From positions 1-64,000 of the forward strand of contig NZ_JANHDN010000012.1 in assembly GCF_024494565.1 (NCBI RefSeq): DNA of 64,000 bases, in the 5' to 3' direction. The notes below the pieces were generated by a model. It searched no databases and had not been told where the DNA came from. It saw only the letters and a list, made by a program, of their open reading frames with translations. The stretch is from Halorubrum rutilum. Lineage in GTDB: Archaea > Halobacteriota > Halobacteria > Halobacteriales > Haloferacaceae. Made by a program: the position numbers and the translations under genes. Shown one piece after another: positions 8,061 to 15,547 of this stretch (the first letter of the stretch is position 1; every line of letters starts with the position of its first letter).

Positions 8061-8897
8061 TTAATCCTGTTCGTCGATCGGGGAAGATTCGGCTTCCCTC
8101 GGAGTCGGATCCGGCAGCCGGTCGCGGACGGGCTCGAAGGCCTCGGCGGTCAGCCCCGCCTCGGCGAGGGTCCGCTCGTGGGCGTCGCTCCCGCCGGTCA
8201 GGAGGAGGTCGCTCTCGGCGGCGACCCGCTCGACGCGGGCGTCGTCGACCGGGCGGCCGTACGGGTAGAACCGCTCGACCGCGTCCAGCTCGCGGGCGAC
8301 GTCGAGCGCGGCGTCGACGTCGTCGTACCGGAACGGGTGCGCGAGCCCGACGAGCGCGCACGCGTCCCGGAGGAGCTCGACTCCCCGGTCCAGCGCGGTC
8401 ACGTCGCGGGCGACGTAGCAGGGCCCGTCGTCGCCGATCAGCTCGTCGAAGGCGTCGGCGTAGTCGTACGGGGCCGGCGACTCCTCGATGGCGCGAGCGA
8501 TGTGCGGGCGGCCGAGCCCGGGACGGGGCTCGACGCCGAGGTCGACGCCGAGCCGCTCTTCCACCGCCTCGAGCATCGCGGCGCCGCGGCGCTGGCGATC
8601 CGCCTGGAGGCGCTCGATCTCGTCGTCGAGCGCCGGGGTGCGCTCGACCGCGTAGCCGAGGAGGTCGAGCCGCCCGAAGCCGGCGTCGACGCGCAGCTCG
8701 ATCCCCCGGACGACCCGGACCCCCTCGCGCTCGACGACGGGGGCGCCGAGGTCCGGATGGACCCGGTCGTGGTCGGTGACGGCGACCCAGTCGAGCCCCG
8801 CGTCGGCGGCGGTCGCCGCGAGCTCCGCGACCGTCATGGTGCCGTCGGAGACGGTGGTGTGCGCGTGGAGGTCGGCGACGATCCGGTCCGTGACCAT
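8061..8897 (-). CDS. PHP-domain metal-dependent phosphoesterase
   Basis: A 278-residue PHP hydrolase (polymerase and histidinol phosphatase superfamily). Metal ligands are visible in the standard order: DLHAHTTVSDG at residues 9-19, VAVTDHDRV around 40, GIELRVD near 65, a central histidine (GRPHIARAI), AHPFRYDD near 190 and the terminal GGSDAHER. The closest functional group is the YciV/RNase AM-like 3',5'-nucleotide phosphatases, but substrate choice cannot be read from sequence. It is upstream of and co-oriented with the small zinc-finger gene, 25 bases apart. Confidence 0.85.
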   Translation of the reverse strand: MVTDRIVADLHAHTTVSDGTMTVAELAATAADAGLDWVAVTDHDRVHPDLGAPVVEREGVRVVRGIELRVDAGFGRLDLLGYAVERTPALDDEIERLQADRQRRGAAMLEAVEERLGVDLGVEPRPGLGRPHIARAIEESPAPYDYADAFDELIGDDGPCYVARDVTALDRGVELLRDACALVGLAHPFRYDDVDAALDVARELDAVERFYPYGRPVDDARVERVAAESDLLLTGGSDAHERTLAEAGLTAEAFEPVRDRLPDPTPREAESSPIDEQD

Positions 8898-9040
8898 GCG
8901 TCCCGTTCGGCGACCCGGTACTAATCGACCGCGATAGTCCCGTGTGAACGCGGGCCAATATAAGGAGATATAATCCGATACCTCGAACTAAGGTTGTGCA
9001 TGGACAATCATTAAGAACCGTCGGCGATTGCGACTTGTTG

Positions 9041-9325
9041 ATGCGCTTGAACGGCGTCGACGACCGACTCGAACGGCACCAATATCCGACGACCTCGGAG
9101 GAACTGATCGCGGCCCACGGGAACGCGACCGTAGAGCTCGCGGAGGGCTCCGAGCGTCTCGGCGACGTGCTGGAGCGGTTCGGAGACCAGACGTTCGACG
9201 ACGCGGAGGACGTGTTCACCACGCTCCGCGCCGGCGTCTGCCACCGCGGAGTCGGTCGGCGGTTCTACTCGGACCGCGACCCGACGACCGACGCCGAGGA
9301 CGGCCCCGCGCCGGTCTCGTTCTGA
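9041..9325 (+). CDS. Conserved haloarchaeal protein (DUF5789-like)
   Basis: A 94-residue acidic protein. The segment YPTTSEELIAAHGNATVELA followed by GSERLGDVLERFGDQTF matches, from memory, the haloarchaeal DUF5789 pattern; its function is unknown. The ATG at 9041 is chosen because a TATA-like ATTAAG lies about 30 bases upstream, which would make the message leaderless. An earlier GTG would run through that box. A T6 run after the stop probably ends transcription. It is divergent from the PHP gene. Confidence 0.7.
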   Translation: MRLNGVDDRLERHQYPTTSEELIAAHGNATVELAEGSERLGDVLERFGDQTFDDAEDVFTTLRAGVCHRGVGRRFYSDRDPTTDAEDGPAPVSF

Positions 9326-9347
9326 ACGGCGCCGCGATCCGACGGGG

Positions 9348-9353
9348 TTTTTT
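9348..9353 (+). terminator. Oligo-T terminator
   Basis: Six T residues preceded by GGGG, about 22 bases after the stop of the DUF5789-like gene. Archaeal RNA polymerase terminates at such T runs. No hairpin is needed and none is obvious. Confidence 0.5.
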
Positions 9354-9394
9354 CGTCGTAATCTCACGTCGCTAGCGACGGCGACGGCCGACCC

Positions 9395-10441
9395 CTACAC
9401 CCAGTCGACAGCCGGGGACAGGTCGATCGGGACCGACCCCTTTCGATACCCCTCCACGTGCCCGTTCGGGCGCGCGCGGAGGACGACCGCCGGGCGGTGC
9501 CGGACGTCGGGTTCGGCGTCCCGGACCGCCGCCCAGTCGTCCGCGGGAAACGAGGTGCAGTCGACGAGCAGGGTGACGCCGCCGCCGTGCGCCTCCAGCT
9601 GGCCGCTCGTCTTCGTCTCGGCGGTGTCGCGGACCGCCGCGACGGGGCCGCTCGCGGACCGGTTCGAGGCGGGCTGCGGGCGCGTCACCTCGACGAGGGA
9701 GGCGCGTCCGGTGTCGGGATCGGTCGCCCGGAAATCGAGCGAGTGCCCGGTCGTCACCTCGATCTCCGGGGTCACGTCGTAGCCGGCGTCGGTGAGGATC
9801 CGCGCCGCGGTGAACTCCGCGATCGCCGCGCTCATCCGCACGAGGTCGAGCGACGCCGACGTGCCGAGCTTGCCGGCCATCGTCTCGCGGTAGTCGTCGA
9901 GGGTGCCCGGCCGCAGCGTCTCCTCGACGAAGCCCGTCCCCTCCTCACGGGTCGCGTCCGGGAACCCGGCCGCGTGGTCGCGGAAGAACGCCCGCGTCGT
10001 CTCCGCGCCGTCCTTCGAGCAGAACACGGGGAGGAAGTACCACGAGACGTGCGGGTACGCCGCGAGCCACGGCTCGTCGTCGTGGAGCGCGGCGAGCAAC
10101 TCCCGCTGGACCCACCGGGAGACCGGGTACGGGACCTCGTCGAAGCCGTACTTGTCCGTGCGCCACAGCTCGCTCGGCGTCTCGGTGTTGCCGACCCAGT
10201 ACCCCGCGGGGCCGCCGCTCGCTCCCGAGGGCGGGTCGGCGTCGTCGTCGGTCCAGCAGAACAGGGCGAACGAGCCGTCGTCCATGTCGAACCGCCGCGC
10301 GTCGTACCCCGGCGGAGGACTGAACCACGGGTCGCTCGCGGTCGCTCCGAGGTTGTCGTCGAGCGGCCGTTCGAGCTGCGAGCGGACGCGGTCGGCGCTC
10401 CACCGACCGGGAGCGCGCCTGAATCGGAGCGGTTGTGCCAC
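9395..10441 (-). CDS. Conserved haloarchaeal protein (DUF5784-like), possible nuclease-fold C-terminus
   Basis: A 348-residue protein that resembles, from memory, the haloarchaeal DUF5784 family. GTG at 10441 (VAQPLRFRRAPGRWSADRVR) fits the family start; the open frame extends 49 codons further with unrelated sequence. The N-terminal part holds YWVGNTETPSELWRTDKYGF and the aromatic HVSWYFLPVFCSKDG. The C-terminal part, GYDVTPEIEVTTGHSLDFRA then SLVEVTRPQP, has the E...D...ExT spacing of PD-(D/E)XK-like folds but lacks the usual catalytic lysine. It is divergent from the next gene. No function is established. Confidence 0.75.
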   Translation of the reverse strand: MAQPLRFRRAPGRWSADRVRSQLERPLDDNLGATASDPWFSPPPGYDARRFDMDDGSFALFCWTDDDADPPSGASGGPAGYWVGNTETPSELWRTDKYGFDEVPYPVSRWVQRELLAALHDDEPWLAAYPHVSWYFLPVFCSKDGAETTRAFFRDHAAGFPDATREEGTGFVEETLRPGTLDDYRETMAGKLGTSASLDLVRMSAAIAEFTAARILTDAGYDVTPEIEVTTGHSLDFRATDPDTGRASLVEVTRPQPASNRSASGPVAAVRDTAETKTSGQLEAHGGGVTLLVDCTSFPADDWAAVRDAEPDVRHRPAVVLRARPNGHVEGYRKGSVPIDLSPAVDWV

Positions 10442-10581
10442 GGCGGTGCTACCGGACGGCGGGTCTAATCGGTTCCGGTGGCGGGGAGACGCCGTACGCG
10501 ACCGCGTCGCCGGGGTCGTCTCGGCGAACGGACAGCTCACCGACACATATATCAACAACTGTTTCCAAGGTATGGTGTACC

Positions 10582-10755
10582 ATGTCAATGGGTGCCTACG
10601 ACGAGGCCGAACACGAGCGTCGCGAGAAGAAGACCAGCGAAGTCGACGCCGACTTCGACGCCGAGCGGCCGGAGTACTCCGGGTCGCTCACGTACGACTC
10701 CGGCGACTCCGCGGAGGCACTCCTCGACAAGTTCCAGGAGCTGCAGGGCGAGTGA
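10582..10755 (+). CDS. Small acidic protein (DUF5786-like)
   Basis: A 57-residue, highly charged protein: MSMGAYDEAEHERREKKTSE, a YSGSLTYDSGDSAEALL segment and the C-terminal helix LDKFQELQGE. It matches my memory of haloarchaeal family DUF5786, function unknown. ATG 10582 is taken as start because a TATA-like ACATATAT lies about 35 bases upstream. It has no cysteines or membrane segment and stands alone. Confidence 0.75.
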   Translation: MSMGAYDEAEHERREKKTSEVDADFDAERPEYSGSLTYDSGDSAEALLDKFQELQGE

Positions 10756-10854
10756 GACGGCGACGCCAGCTCGCGTTTCTGCGGACGCGTCGGGTTTGCT
10801 CCCGAATCCGTCGACTTCTCCCCGAACCACTGACTACGGTCCGGTCCGGTCAGG

Positions 10855-11523
10855 TCAGGTCAACGCGATCGCGGCCGAGCAGACGATCGCGACCGCGAGG
10901 ACGTGGCCGACGACGGCTCCGAGGAGGATCGGCTCCTCGAACAGGAACGGGACGAGCGCCAGCTGGAGCGTCGAAAAGCCGATGTTCTCCGCATCGAGCC
11001 GCCTGACGCGCGCCGCCTCGCCCGGACCGAGGTCGACGTTGATCGCGCGCCACAGCGCGACGACCGCGCTCCACCACGACGTGCCGATCCGGTAGGTGAG
11101 GTCCCAGAGGATGAGCAGGGTGAGGTACACCACCGGGATCGGCGGATCGGGGCCGAACAGCCGCTCGATCAGGGTCCCGTCCCACGCGATCATGTACGTG
11201 AGCAGCGCGATGAACGCGAGCACGCCGAGGACGATCTCGACGCTCGACCCGAACAGCAGCCGCTTGTGCTCCGGCGGCGTCGAGAGCCGGCGGTTGGCGG
11301 CGCCGAGCCGGTGCATCTCCACGCTGCCGATGGCCGCGACGAGGACGGCGACCGTCCCCGCGACGACGGCGTTCCACAGCCCGTAGTACCAGCCGAGCGC
11401 GACCACGCCGACCTGGAACAGCAGGAACTGGATCGCGACCGCGAGCCTGCGCGAGACCCCGAGGCCGGGGATCCCCCCGACGAGGCTCTCGTACACCCAC
11501 GTCTCGCCGTAGTTCCGGCTCAC
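10855..11523 (-). CDS. Haloarchaeal integral membrane protein
   Basis: A 222-residue protein beginning VSRNYGETWVYESLVGGIPG at GTG 11523. About five or six hydrophobic helices are visible: IQFLLFQVGVVALGWYYGLW, VVAGTVAVLVAAIGSV, IVLGVLAFIALLTYMI, PVVYLTLLILWDLTYRI and the C-terminal LGAVVGHVLAVAIVCSAAI. A polar segment with NVDLGPGEAARVRRLDAENI lies between the last two. The start codon overlaps the stop of the upstream NAD(P)-binding protein gene (GTGA), so the two are probably translated together and may work together. The function is not known. Confidence 0.75.
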   Translation of the reverse strand: MSRNYGETWVYESLVGGIPGLGVSRRLAVAIQFLLFQVGVVALGWYYGLWNAVVAGTVAVLVAAIGSVEMHRLGAANRRLSTPPEHKRLLFGSSVEIVLGVLAFIALLTYMIAWDGTLIERLFGPDPPIPVVYLTLLILWDLTYRIGTSWWSAVVALWRAINVDLGPGEAARVRRLDAENIGFSTLQLALVPFLFEEPILLGAVVGHVLAVAIVCSAAIALT

Positions 11524-12470
11524 AGCTCGACCTCCAGCTCGGTCGGGGCGACCTCGTCGGTCGGGTCGCCGCGGCGGGGGCGGTCGATCGCCCGCGCGAC
11601 GGCGACCTCGAACGGCGTCTGTTCGATCGGGACGAGGTCGCGGATCCGGTCGTCCTCGACGATCACGGTGTTGCGGAGCCCCTCGACGAGCGAGCGGGCG
11701 AGATAGGGGTTCACGTCGGTCACCAGTCGGAGCCACTTCGCCGACAGCTCCGGGCTCAACACCGGCACCCGGATGATCCACAGCGCGTGGCCGAGCTGCC
11801 GGCGGGTGCGGCGGAGGATCTCGGCGTACGTCAGGACGTTCGGCCCGCCGATCTCGAACGTGTCATCCCGGGTCTCCGGCACTTCGAGGACGCCGGTGAG
11901 GTAGCCGACGACGTCGTCGATCGCGATCGGCTGACAGAGCGTGTCGACCCACTTCGGCGTCGTCATCACCGGCAGCCGGCTCGCGAGCCCGTGGATGACC
12001 TCGAAGCTCGCGCTCCCGGCGCCGATGATGATGGCCGCCCGCAGCGTGGTCAGCGCCGGGGCGCCCGACGCGAGGATCCGCTCCACCTCGCGGCGGGACC
12101 GGAGGTGTTCGGAGAGCTCCTCGCGGTCCTCCCCGAGGCCGCCGAGGTAGATCACGCGGTCGACGCCGGCGGTCGACGCGGCCTCGACGAAGTTGGTCGC
12201 GCAGTTGCGGTCGCGCTCCTCGTACCCGGGGCCGCCGTCCATGGAGTGAACGAGGTAGTAGGCGGCGTCGACCGGGTCGCCGTCGACCTCGAACGCCGGC
12301 GGGAGAGTGTCCGGCTCCAGGAGGTCGCCCTCGACGACGCGGACCCCCGCGGGCGGGGCGTAGCCGTCGGCGTCGCGGACGAGCGCGACGACCTCGTGGC
12401 CGCGGTCGAGGAGGGTCGGAACGAGCCGGCTCCCGACGAACCCCGTCGCGCCGGTGACGAGCACGCGCAT
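11520..12470 (-). CDS. NAD(P)-binding atypical SDR protein (NDUFA9/NmrA-like)
   Basis: A 316-residue Rossmann-fold protein. The start MRVLVTGATGFVGSRLVPTL carries the GxxGxxG dinucleotide motif. RDADGYAPPAGVRVVEGDLL fits the second strand, and AYYLVHSMDGGPGYEERDRN resembles the complex-I NDUFA9-like and YwnB-type families, where the catalytic tyrosine is often missing. RVIYLGGLGE and TTLRAAIIIGAGSASFEVIH follow. Upstream frame extension (to 12509) is ignored because it has no family similarity. The gene overlaps the membrane-protein gene by four bases. A role in isoprenoid or quinone metabolism is possible but not shown. Confidence 0.85.
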   Translation of the reverse strand: MRVLVTGATGFVGSRLVPTLLDRGHEVVALVRDADGYAPPAGVRVVEGDLLEPDTLPPAFEVDGDPVDAAYYLVHSMDGGPGYEERDRNCATNFVEAASTAGVDRVIYLGGLGEDREELSEHLRSRREVERILASGAPALTTLRAAIIIGAGSASFEVIHGLASRLPVMTTPKWVDTLCQPIAIDDVVGYLTGVLEVPETRDDTFEIGGPNVLTYAEILRRTRRQLGHALWIIRVPVLSPELSAKWLRLVTDVNPYLARSLVEGLRNTVIVEDDRIRDLVPIEQTPFEVAVARAIDRPRRGDPTDEVAPTELEVEL

Positions 12471-12594
12471 ACCGATCGCTGGGGCGGGAGAACCATAAGC
12501 ACCGGTCACGGCGACGCGGGTCCGGTCCGGGGCGTCGGTCCCGTCCGTCGCCGGGACCGATCCCTAAAAGGGGCCGGGCGGCGCTCGTTGGGGC

Positions 12595-13515
12595 ATGCAC
12601 GCAGGCGAGTTCGAACCGGTCCGCGGGGTCCCGGACCTGTACGTCCACGACACCGGGATGTTCGACACCGACGAATACGGGGCCGTGTACGTGTACGACG
12701 CCGAGCGCCCGATCGTGATCGACACCGGCACCGGCGCGAACCGCGAGGCGCTGTTCGAGACGATAGCCGAGGTCGGGATCGACCGCGAGGAGCTCGCGTG
12801 GATCCTGCCGACGCACGCCCACCTCGACCACGCGGGCGGGGCGGGCCACCTCGCCGAGCGCTACCCGAACGCGGAGGTCGTCGTGCCGGAGAAGGGAGTG
12901 CGACACCTCGTCGACCCGGAGGCGCTCGTCGCGGGGACGAAGTCCGCGGTCGAAGACCAGTGGGAGTACTACGACGAGCCCGAGCCGGTCCCCGAAGACC
13001 GTATCTCGGGGCTCGCGGAGGGCGACCGGATCGACCTCGGCGACCGCGAGCTGGTCGCGTACGAGGCGCCGGGCCACGCCCCGCACCACGCGATCTACCA
13101 CGAGCCCGACGCCGACGTCGTCTTCGCCGCCGACGCGGCCGGGATCTACGTCCCCGCGGTCGACGGGATCGAGCCGACGACGCCGCCGCCGCAGTTCGAC
13201 CTCGACCAGTGTCTCGCCGACGTGCGGACGATCGAGGAGCTCGACCCCGATACCCTCTGTTTCGGCCACTTCGGTCCCCGCGAGTACGAGCCGGAACTGG
13301 CCGGCGAGGTCAAGCGCGCGTACGTCGAGTGGGTGGAGGCGATCCGGGAGCAGCGCGAGGCGCTCGGCGACGACGACGCGGTCGTCGAGCACTTCGAGGC
13401 GGCGAGCCGGGACGTCGAGTTCTGGAACCCCGAGCGCGCCCGCGCCAACGCGAGCCTGAACGTCCGGGGCGTCCTCGCGTACCTCGACTACGTCGCGGAG
13501 AGCGGCGAGGAGTGA
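12595..13515 (+). CDS. MBL-fold metallo-hydrolase
   Basis: A 306-residue metallo-beta-lactamase-fold hydrolase. The zinc signature THAHLDHAGG is at residues 72-81, followed by GHAPHHAIYHEPDADVVFAADAAG (second histidine and aspartate) and LCFGHFGPREYEP (third histidine site). IVIDTGTGANREALFETI is the strand-turn before the first helix. The extended C-terminal helix segment (ELAGEVKRAYVEWVEAIREQ) is like that of haloarchaeal MBL hydrolases of unknown substrate. It is divergent from the SDR gene and followed at 65 bases by pspAB in the same direction. Confidence 0.88.
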   Translation: MHAGEFEPVRGVPDLYVHDTGMFDTDEYGAVYVYDAERPIVIDTGTGANREALFETIAEVGIDREELAWILPTHAHLDHAGGAGHLAERYPNAEVVVPEKGVRHLVDPEALVAGTKSAVEDQWEYYDEPEPVPEDRISGLAEGDRIDLGDRELVAYEAPGHAPHHAIYHEPDADVVFAADAAGIYVPAVDGIEPTTPPPQFDLDQCLADVRTIEELDPDTLCFGHFGPREYEPELAGEVKRAYVEWVEAIREQREALGDDDAVVEHFEAASRDVEFWNPERARANASLNVRGVLAYLDYVAESGEE

Positions 13516-13580
13516 GACCCCGGGTCCGTCGCCACCGACGGAAACGTCCTAAACCCCGCGTCGCCTAGATCCGCTCATAG

Positions 13581-14186
13581 ATGGGTATCTTCGACACGAT
13601 CCGCGCCGTGCTCGGGACGAACGCCGAGACGGGCGCGACCCGCGAGGCCGACCCCGAGGACCTCTTCGGGATGTCGACGGCGTACATGACGATGGAGGCC
13701 GACCTCGGCTACGACCACTGCGGGGAGGCCGCGCTCTGCTTCTCCGGGGTGGACAGCACCCGGTTCGACGACGCCGTCGAAACCGTCGAAGCGATCCTGG
13801 AGGCCGGCGAGATCGAGACCGGCACGGGGTTCCACCGCCACGAGGACGACCACGGCTACCGCTGGTTCGTCCTCGAAGACGACGACCCGGAGGATCTCGT
13901 GACGAGCGTCCACTTCGCGGCCGACCAGTTCATCGAGGAGGGGTTCGGCTCCCGGCTGCTCGCGGCCGTCTTCGGCTTCGAGCGCGGTGACACCGCCGCC
14001 TACTGGATCTACTCGTTCCGGCGCGGCGCCTACTACCCGTTCTCGCCGAAAGGCACGAGCGACCGGAACCAGCAGGTCGAGTTCAAGCTCCAGTCCGTCC
14101 TCGACGGCGAGCTCGGGCTCGAAGACGACGAGTCCTACTGGTACCCGTTGTGGCCGGACGCGCCCGGGAACCACCCGTGGGAGTGA
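13581..14186 (+). CDS. pspAB: PspA-associated protein PspAB
   Basis: A 201-residue protein whose order of motifs matches, from memory, haloarchaeal PspAB, a companion of the PspA/Vipp1-type envelope-stress protein. The N-terminus is MGIFDTIRAVLGTNAETG, followed by EDLFGMSTAYMTMEADLGY, HEDDHGYRWFVLEDDDPEDL, WIYSFRRGAYYPFSP and the C-terminal SYWYPLWPDAPGNHPWE. Its biochemical role is unclear. PspA itself is not in the window. A membrane-protein gene follows at once and may share the transcript. Confidence 0.82.
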   Translation: MGIFDTIRAVLGTNAETGATREADPEDLFGMSTAYMTMEADLGYDHCGEAALCFSGVDSTRFDDAVETVEAILEAGEIETGTGFHRHEDDHGYRWFVLEDDDPEDLVTSVHFAADQFIEEGFGSRLLAAVFGFERGDTAAYWIYSFRRGAYYPFSPKGTSDRNQQVEFKLQSVLDGELGLEDDESYWYPLWPDAPGNHPWE

Positions 14187-14190
14187 CCCG

Positions 14191-14730
14191 ATGACCGCGC
14201 CGGCGTCGGGAGGGGAGTCCGGCGGTGTCGCTTCCGAGGCCGGTCCGGACGGCGAGGCGTACGCCGGCCGCGACGCGCCGAGGAAGCGTGTGCTTCGAGT
14301 TGTCGCGGTGCAGGCCGCGGTGTTGAGCGCCGCCGTCCACCTGCTGTGGGCGTGGCCGCGGCTCGGCGACCCGGGCGACGCGCGGCCCTACGCGTTCCTG
14401 CTCGGCGGCGCGTTCGCCGTCGCCGTCGCGGTCGCGACGCTGCGCGCGCCCGAGTACCGGCGCCTGTACGCGCTGGGAGGCGGGACCCTCGCGGCGTTCC
14501 TCCTCGGCTACGTCGGCTGGCACGGCGCCGCGGCCGGGTCGGCGCTCGCGAGCGACCCGTTGGCGATCGTCGCGAAGGGGGCGGAACTCGTCGGGGTCGC
14601 CGCGTTCCTCGGGCTGTACCGGCTCGCACCGCCGACGAGCGCGGTGCTCGAACGACGGGACGGGTCGGTCGGCGGAGGCGACGACCCCGCCGAGAGCGAC
14701 GATGTCGGCGAGGAGCGTGTCGACTCGTGA
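14191..14730 (+). CDS. Haloarchaeal membrane protein, four predicted helices
   Basis: A 179-residue protein with a disordered, Gly/Asp-rich N-terminus (about residues 1-35). Hydrophobic stretches follow: VVAVQAAVLSAAVHLLWAWP, AFLLGGAFAVAVAVATL, GGTLAAFLLGYVGWHGAAAG and GAELVGVAAFLGLYRL. An acidic cytoplasmic tail ends in EERVDS. It starts four bases after pspAB stops, and its own stop overlaps the GTG of the YigZ-family gene (GTGA), so the three genes probably form one transcription unit. No domain is recognised. Confidence 0.75.
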   Translation: MTAPASGGESGGVASEAGPDGEAYAGRDAPRKRVLRVVAVQAAVLSAAVHLLWAWPRLGDPGDARPYAFLLGGAFAVAVAVATLRAPEYRRLYALGGGTLAAFLLGYVGWHGAAAGSALASDPLAIVAKGAELVGVAAFLGLYRLAPPTSAVLERRDGSVGGGDDPAESDDVGEERVDS

Positions 14731-15362
14731 CGGACGAGACGTACCTGACCGTCGCGGAGCCAGCGACGGCGACGTTCGAGGTCCGGGGATCGGAGTTCCT
14801 CGGGCACGTCGCCCCGGTCGACGCAGTCGACGAGGCCGAGGCGTTCGTCGAGCGCGTCCGCGAGGAGTACGGCGACGCGAGCCACAACGTGCCGGCGTAC
14901 CGAGTCCCGGCCGGCGCGGCGTCCGAGCGGACGCCCGGGAGCGGCCCCATGCTCCGGGAGTACTCCTCCGACGACGGCGAGCCCTCCGGGTCGGCCGGGA
15001 AGCCGGCGCTCAACGTGCTCCAGCAGCGCGAGGTCCGCAACGTCGTCGCGGTGGTGACGCGGTACTACGGCGGGACGAACCTCGGCGTCGGCGGGCTCGC
15101 GCGCGCCTACTCGCGGGCGGTGAAGGAAGGAGTCGACGAGGCCGGGGTCGTCGAGGAGCGGCCGCACCGCCGGCTGGCCGTGGAGACCGCGTACGACGAC
15201 TCGGGCACGGTTCGGGGCGTGATCGAGTCCGCGGGCGTGGAGTTCGACGCCGACTACGACGAGCGCGTGCGGTTCGAGCTCCGAGTTCCGGTGGCCGAGG
15301 TCGACGACCTGGTCGAGCGGCTCAACAGCGCGACGAGCGGCCGGGTCGAGATCGACCGGTAG
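14727..15362 (+). CDS. IMPACT/YigZ family protein
   Basis: A 211-residue protein starting at GTG 14727 (MTDETYLTVAEPATATFEVR). It has the UPF0029/IMPACT signature: RGSEFLGHVAPVDAVDEAEAF, then the DGEPSGSAGKPALNVL stretch, then VVAVVTRYYGGTNLGVGGLARAYS, which is diagnostic. The C-terminal ferredoxin-like half (VRFELRVPVAEVDDLVERL) is the domain added in bacterial YigZ. Members are linked to translation regulation in eukaryotes; the archaeal role is unknown. The start overlaps the preceding gene, indicating coupling. Confidence 0.9.
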   Translation: MTDETYLTVAEPATATFEVRGSEFLGHVAPVDAVDEAEAFVERVREEYGDASHNVPAYRVPAGAASERTPGSGPMLREYSSDDGEPSGSAGKPALNVLQQREVRNVVAVVTRYYGGTNLGVGGLARAYSRAVKEGVDEAGVVEERPHRRLAVETAYDDSGTVRGVIESAGVEFDADYDERVRFELRVPVAEVDDLVERLNSATSGRVEIDR

Positions 15363-15547
15363 GCCAGGGGGTCGGCCGCCGAGCGCGGTCCGAATGGCGA
15401 GCAGGCGACGGAGTCGAAACGGAGGGTCCCGCGGCGGTGCGTCGCGCTCCCGCCGAGTGCGCCGCGGGCGACGGTCACGTCACGGGCGGGGATGGCGGCG
15501 GTATCGAACTTCAACCGTCGGACCGATCCGACCGGGGGCAGCGACGG

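Noticed and set aside
15400..15440. Another ORB-like motif (GTCGAAACGGAGGGTC)
   Set aside because: It lacks the TTCCA half and the full G run, so the match is too weak.
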